From NCBI GenBank assembly GCA_031259185.1, contig JAIRLV010000181.1:1-15862 (forward strand): 15,862 bases of DNA, given 5' to 3'. The DNA comes from Elusimicrobiota bacterium. Lineage in GTDB: Bacteria; RUG730. Below are positions 15,078 through 15,862 of the stretch, piece after piece. Every line of letters starts with the position of its first letter. The first letter of the stretch is position 1. The translations under genes and the position numbers were made by a program. Below the pieces are notes generated by a model. That model had not been told where the DNA came from and made no database searches. It was given only the letters and a program-made list of their open reading frames with translations.

Positions 15078-15098
15078 AAAAGGTTCTCAATGAAATGA
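15078..15098 (+). promoter_or_regulatory. Ribosome binding site and two-codon mini-ORF before the radical SAM gene
   Basis: AAAAGG-type purines (15078-15083) lie 6 nt before an ATG at 15090 that reads Met-Lys-stop (ATG AAA TGA, 15090-15098). The TGA overlaps the gene's own ATG (15095-15097) as ATGA. The same purines lie 11 nt from the real start. The frame upstream of 15095 closes with a stop at 15077-15079 and holds no other ATG, so 15095 is the best start. Confidence 0.5.
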
Positions 15099-15862
15099 AT
15101 GATGATTACAATAAAAATTCAAAGTATATTATCCCTCTAAAAAAACATTTATATGGACCTGTTTTTTCGTGGAGATTGGGAGTTTCGTTAGGAATAGATT
15201 TATTGTCAAATCTAAAAAAAATTTGCAATTTTGATTGTAATTATTGCCAAATTGGAAAAACAGATCGTTTCATAGAGCCAAATGAAAGAGAAATATTCGT
15301 TGAAACAGCTAAAATAATTGATGAAATCAAAGCTCTAAATAAAGATATAAAAATGGATGTTTTAACAATAGCAGGACGTGGAGAACCAACTCTAGCTCTA
15401 AATTTAAAAGAAGTTATAGAAGAAGTAAAAAAAATTAGAAAAGAAAAAATCGCTGTTATTACAAATTCATTGGGATTATATCTTGAAGATGTTAGAGATT
15501 CTTTACTAAAAGTAGATATTGTTATGGCAAAATTTGATGCTTTTAATGATGATTTATTAAGCAAAATAAATAAACCTATTCATAAAAAAGGTAGTATTGA
15601 AAAAAATAATTTTGAAAAAATTTATACTGGACTTCTAAAATTTAGGCAAGAATATAATGGATTTTTGGAATTACAGATTATGTTTGTTGACGAAAATAAA
15701 GATAAATATAAAGAAGCCTTTGAATATTTGGAAAAAATTAGACCAGATAGAATTAATATAAATACGCCTCTTAGACCTAGTAAGGTTATGCCGCTACAAA
15801 AACAAAAAATTGACTCTATAAAAAACGATTTTTTAAAATTTTTTGCTGGCAAATTGACAAAA
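15095..15862 (+). CDS. Radical SAM protein, COG0731 (TYW1-like Fe-S oxidoreductase) family, 3' end off the right edge
   Basis: Seen: 256 codons open to the last base of the window, so the C-terminus is missing. The N-terminal block YGPVFSWRLGVSLGIDL (20-36) precedes the radical SAM cluster CNFDCNYC (Cys44, Cys48, Cys51), then QIGKT, the SAM-binding AGRGEPT at 93-99 and NTPLRPS at 223-229. Known: this order (GPVxSRRLG, C-x3-C-x2-CQxG, GEPT, NTPxRP) defines the COG0731 group, which is related to the archaeal/eukaryotic wyosine enzyme TYW1; its bacterial members have no settled function that I know. Here Trp26 replaces the usual first Arg of SRRLG. Inferred: a 4Fe-4S radical SAM enzyme acting on an unknown substrate, perhaps RNA or a cofactor. 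Context: divergent from trpE with overlapping -35 boxes, preceded by a two-codon mini-ORF. Confidence 0.88.
   Translation, partial: MNDDYNKNSKYIIPLKKHLYGPVFSWRLGVSLGIDLLSNLKKICNFDCNYCQIGKTDRFIEPNEREIFVETAKIIDEIKALNKDIKMDVLTIAGRGEPTLALNLKEVIEEVKKIRKEKIAVITNSLGLYLEDVRDSLLKVDIVMAKFDAFNDDLLSKINKPIHKKGSIEKNNFEKIYTGLLKFRQEYNGFLELQIMFVDENKDKYKEAFEYLEKIRPDRININTPLRPSKVMPLQKQKIDSIKNDFLKFFAGKLTK

Noticed and set aside
15241-15852. Two minus-strand open frames near the right edge
   Set aside because: They are antisense to the radical SAM gene, whose GEPT and NTPLRP motifs lie in this stretch.

Overview
This is a very AT-rich stretch (by eye roughly three quarters A+T) of ordinary bacterial chromosome with tightly packed genes using the standard code. 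TGG encodes Trp, and TGA acts as a stop at the tyrS/rimO junction. lpxD (lipid A synthesis) and an O-antigen ligase-like membrane protein point to a Gram-negative-type envelope. The extreme AT content, A/T-only spacers and compact overlapping genes resemble host-associated or slow-growing lineages. My best guess is an Elusimicrobiota/Endomicrobia-like bacterium, but this is a low-confidence inference that no marker here proves. I saw no tRNA, rRNA, CRISPR array, insertion sequence or prophage.

Layout. (1) Positions 1-1796, minus strand: the N-terminal 598 residues of a P-type Ca2+ ATPase whose C-terminus lies off the left edge. (2) 1797-2141: a non-coding spacer with a 14-bp palindrome and an imperfect stem-loop. 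(3) 2142-4645, minus strand: ruvB, trxA and lpxD, with trxA starting inside the end of ruvB. (4) 4646-4956: a divergent promoter region with a near-perfect inverted repeat in the middle. (5) 4957-6901, plus strand: plsY, gpsA and an HU-family gene. (6) 6937-13026, minus strand: an O-antigen ligase/TPR fusion, tyrS and rimO in a chain of overlapping genes (11 nt and 4 nt overlaps), then a 201-nt gap and lipA. (7) 13298-14860, minus strand: trpE. (8) 14861-15094: a divergent promoter region in which the two -35 boxes overlap. (9) 15095-15862, plus strand: a COG0731-type radical SAM protein that runs off the right edge.

How the genes work together. GpsA makes sn-glycerol 3-phosphate and PlsY acylates it, so that operon holds two consecutive steps at the start of phospholipid synthesis. 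LpxD and the ligase/TPR protein belong to lipid A and surface glycan assembly. TyrS and RimO serve translation (Tyr-tRNA charging; methylthiolation of ribosomal protein S12). LipA and RimO are both sulfur-inserting radical SAM enzymes with two Fe-S clusters, and a third radical SAM protein closes the window. TrpE begins tryptophan synthesis, but no trpG or other trp gene lies beside it.

I find no clear new multi-gene system such as a defence island or biosynthetic cluster. The points most worth a second look are the ligase/TPR-tyrS-rimO overlapping operon, the uncharacterised COG0731 protein with a two-codon mini-ORF overlapping its start, the shared -35 divergent promoter, and the inverted repeats in the spacers.
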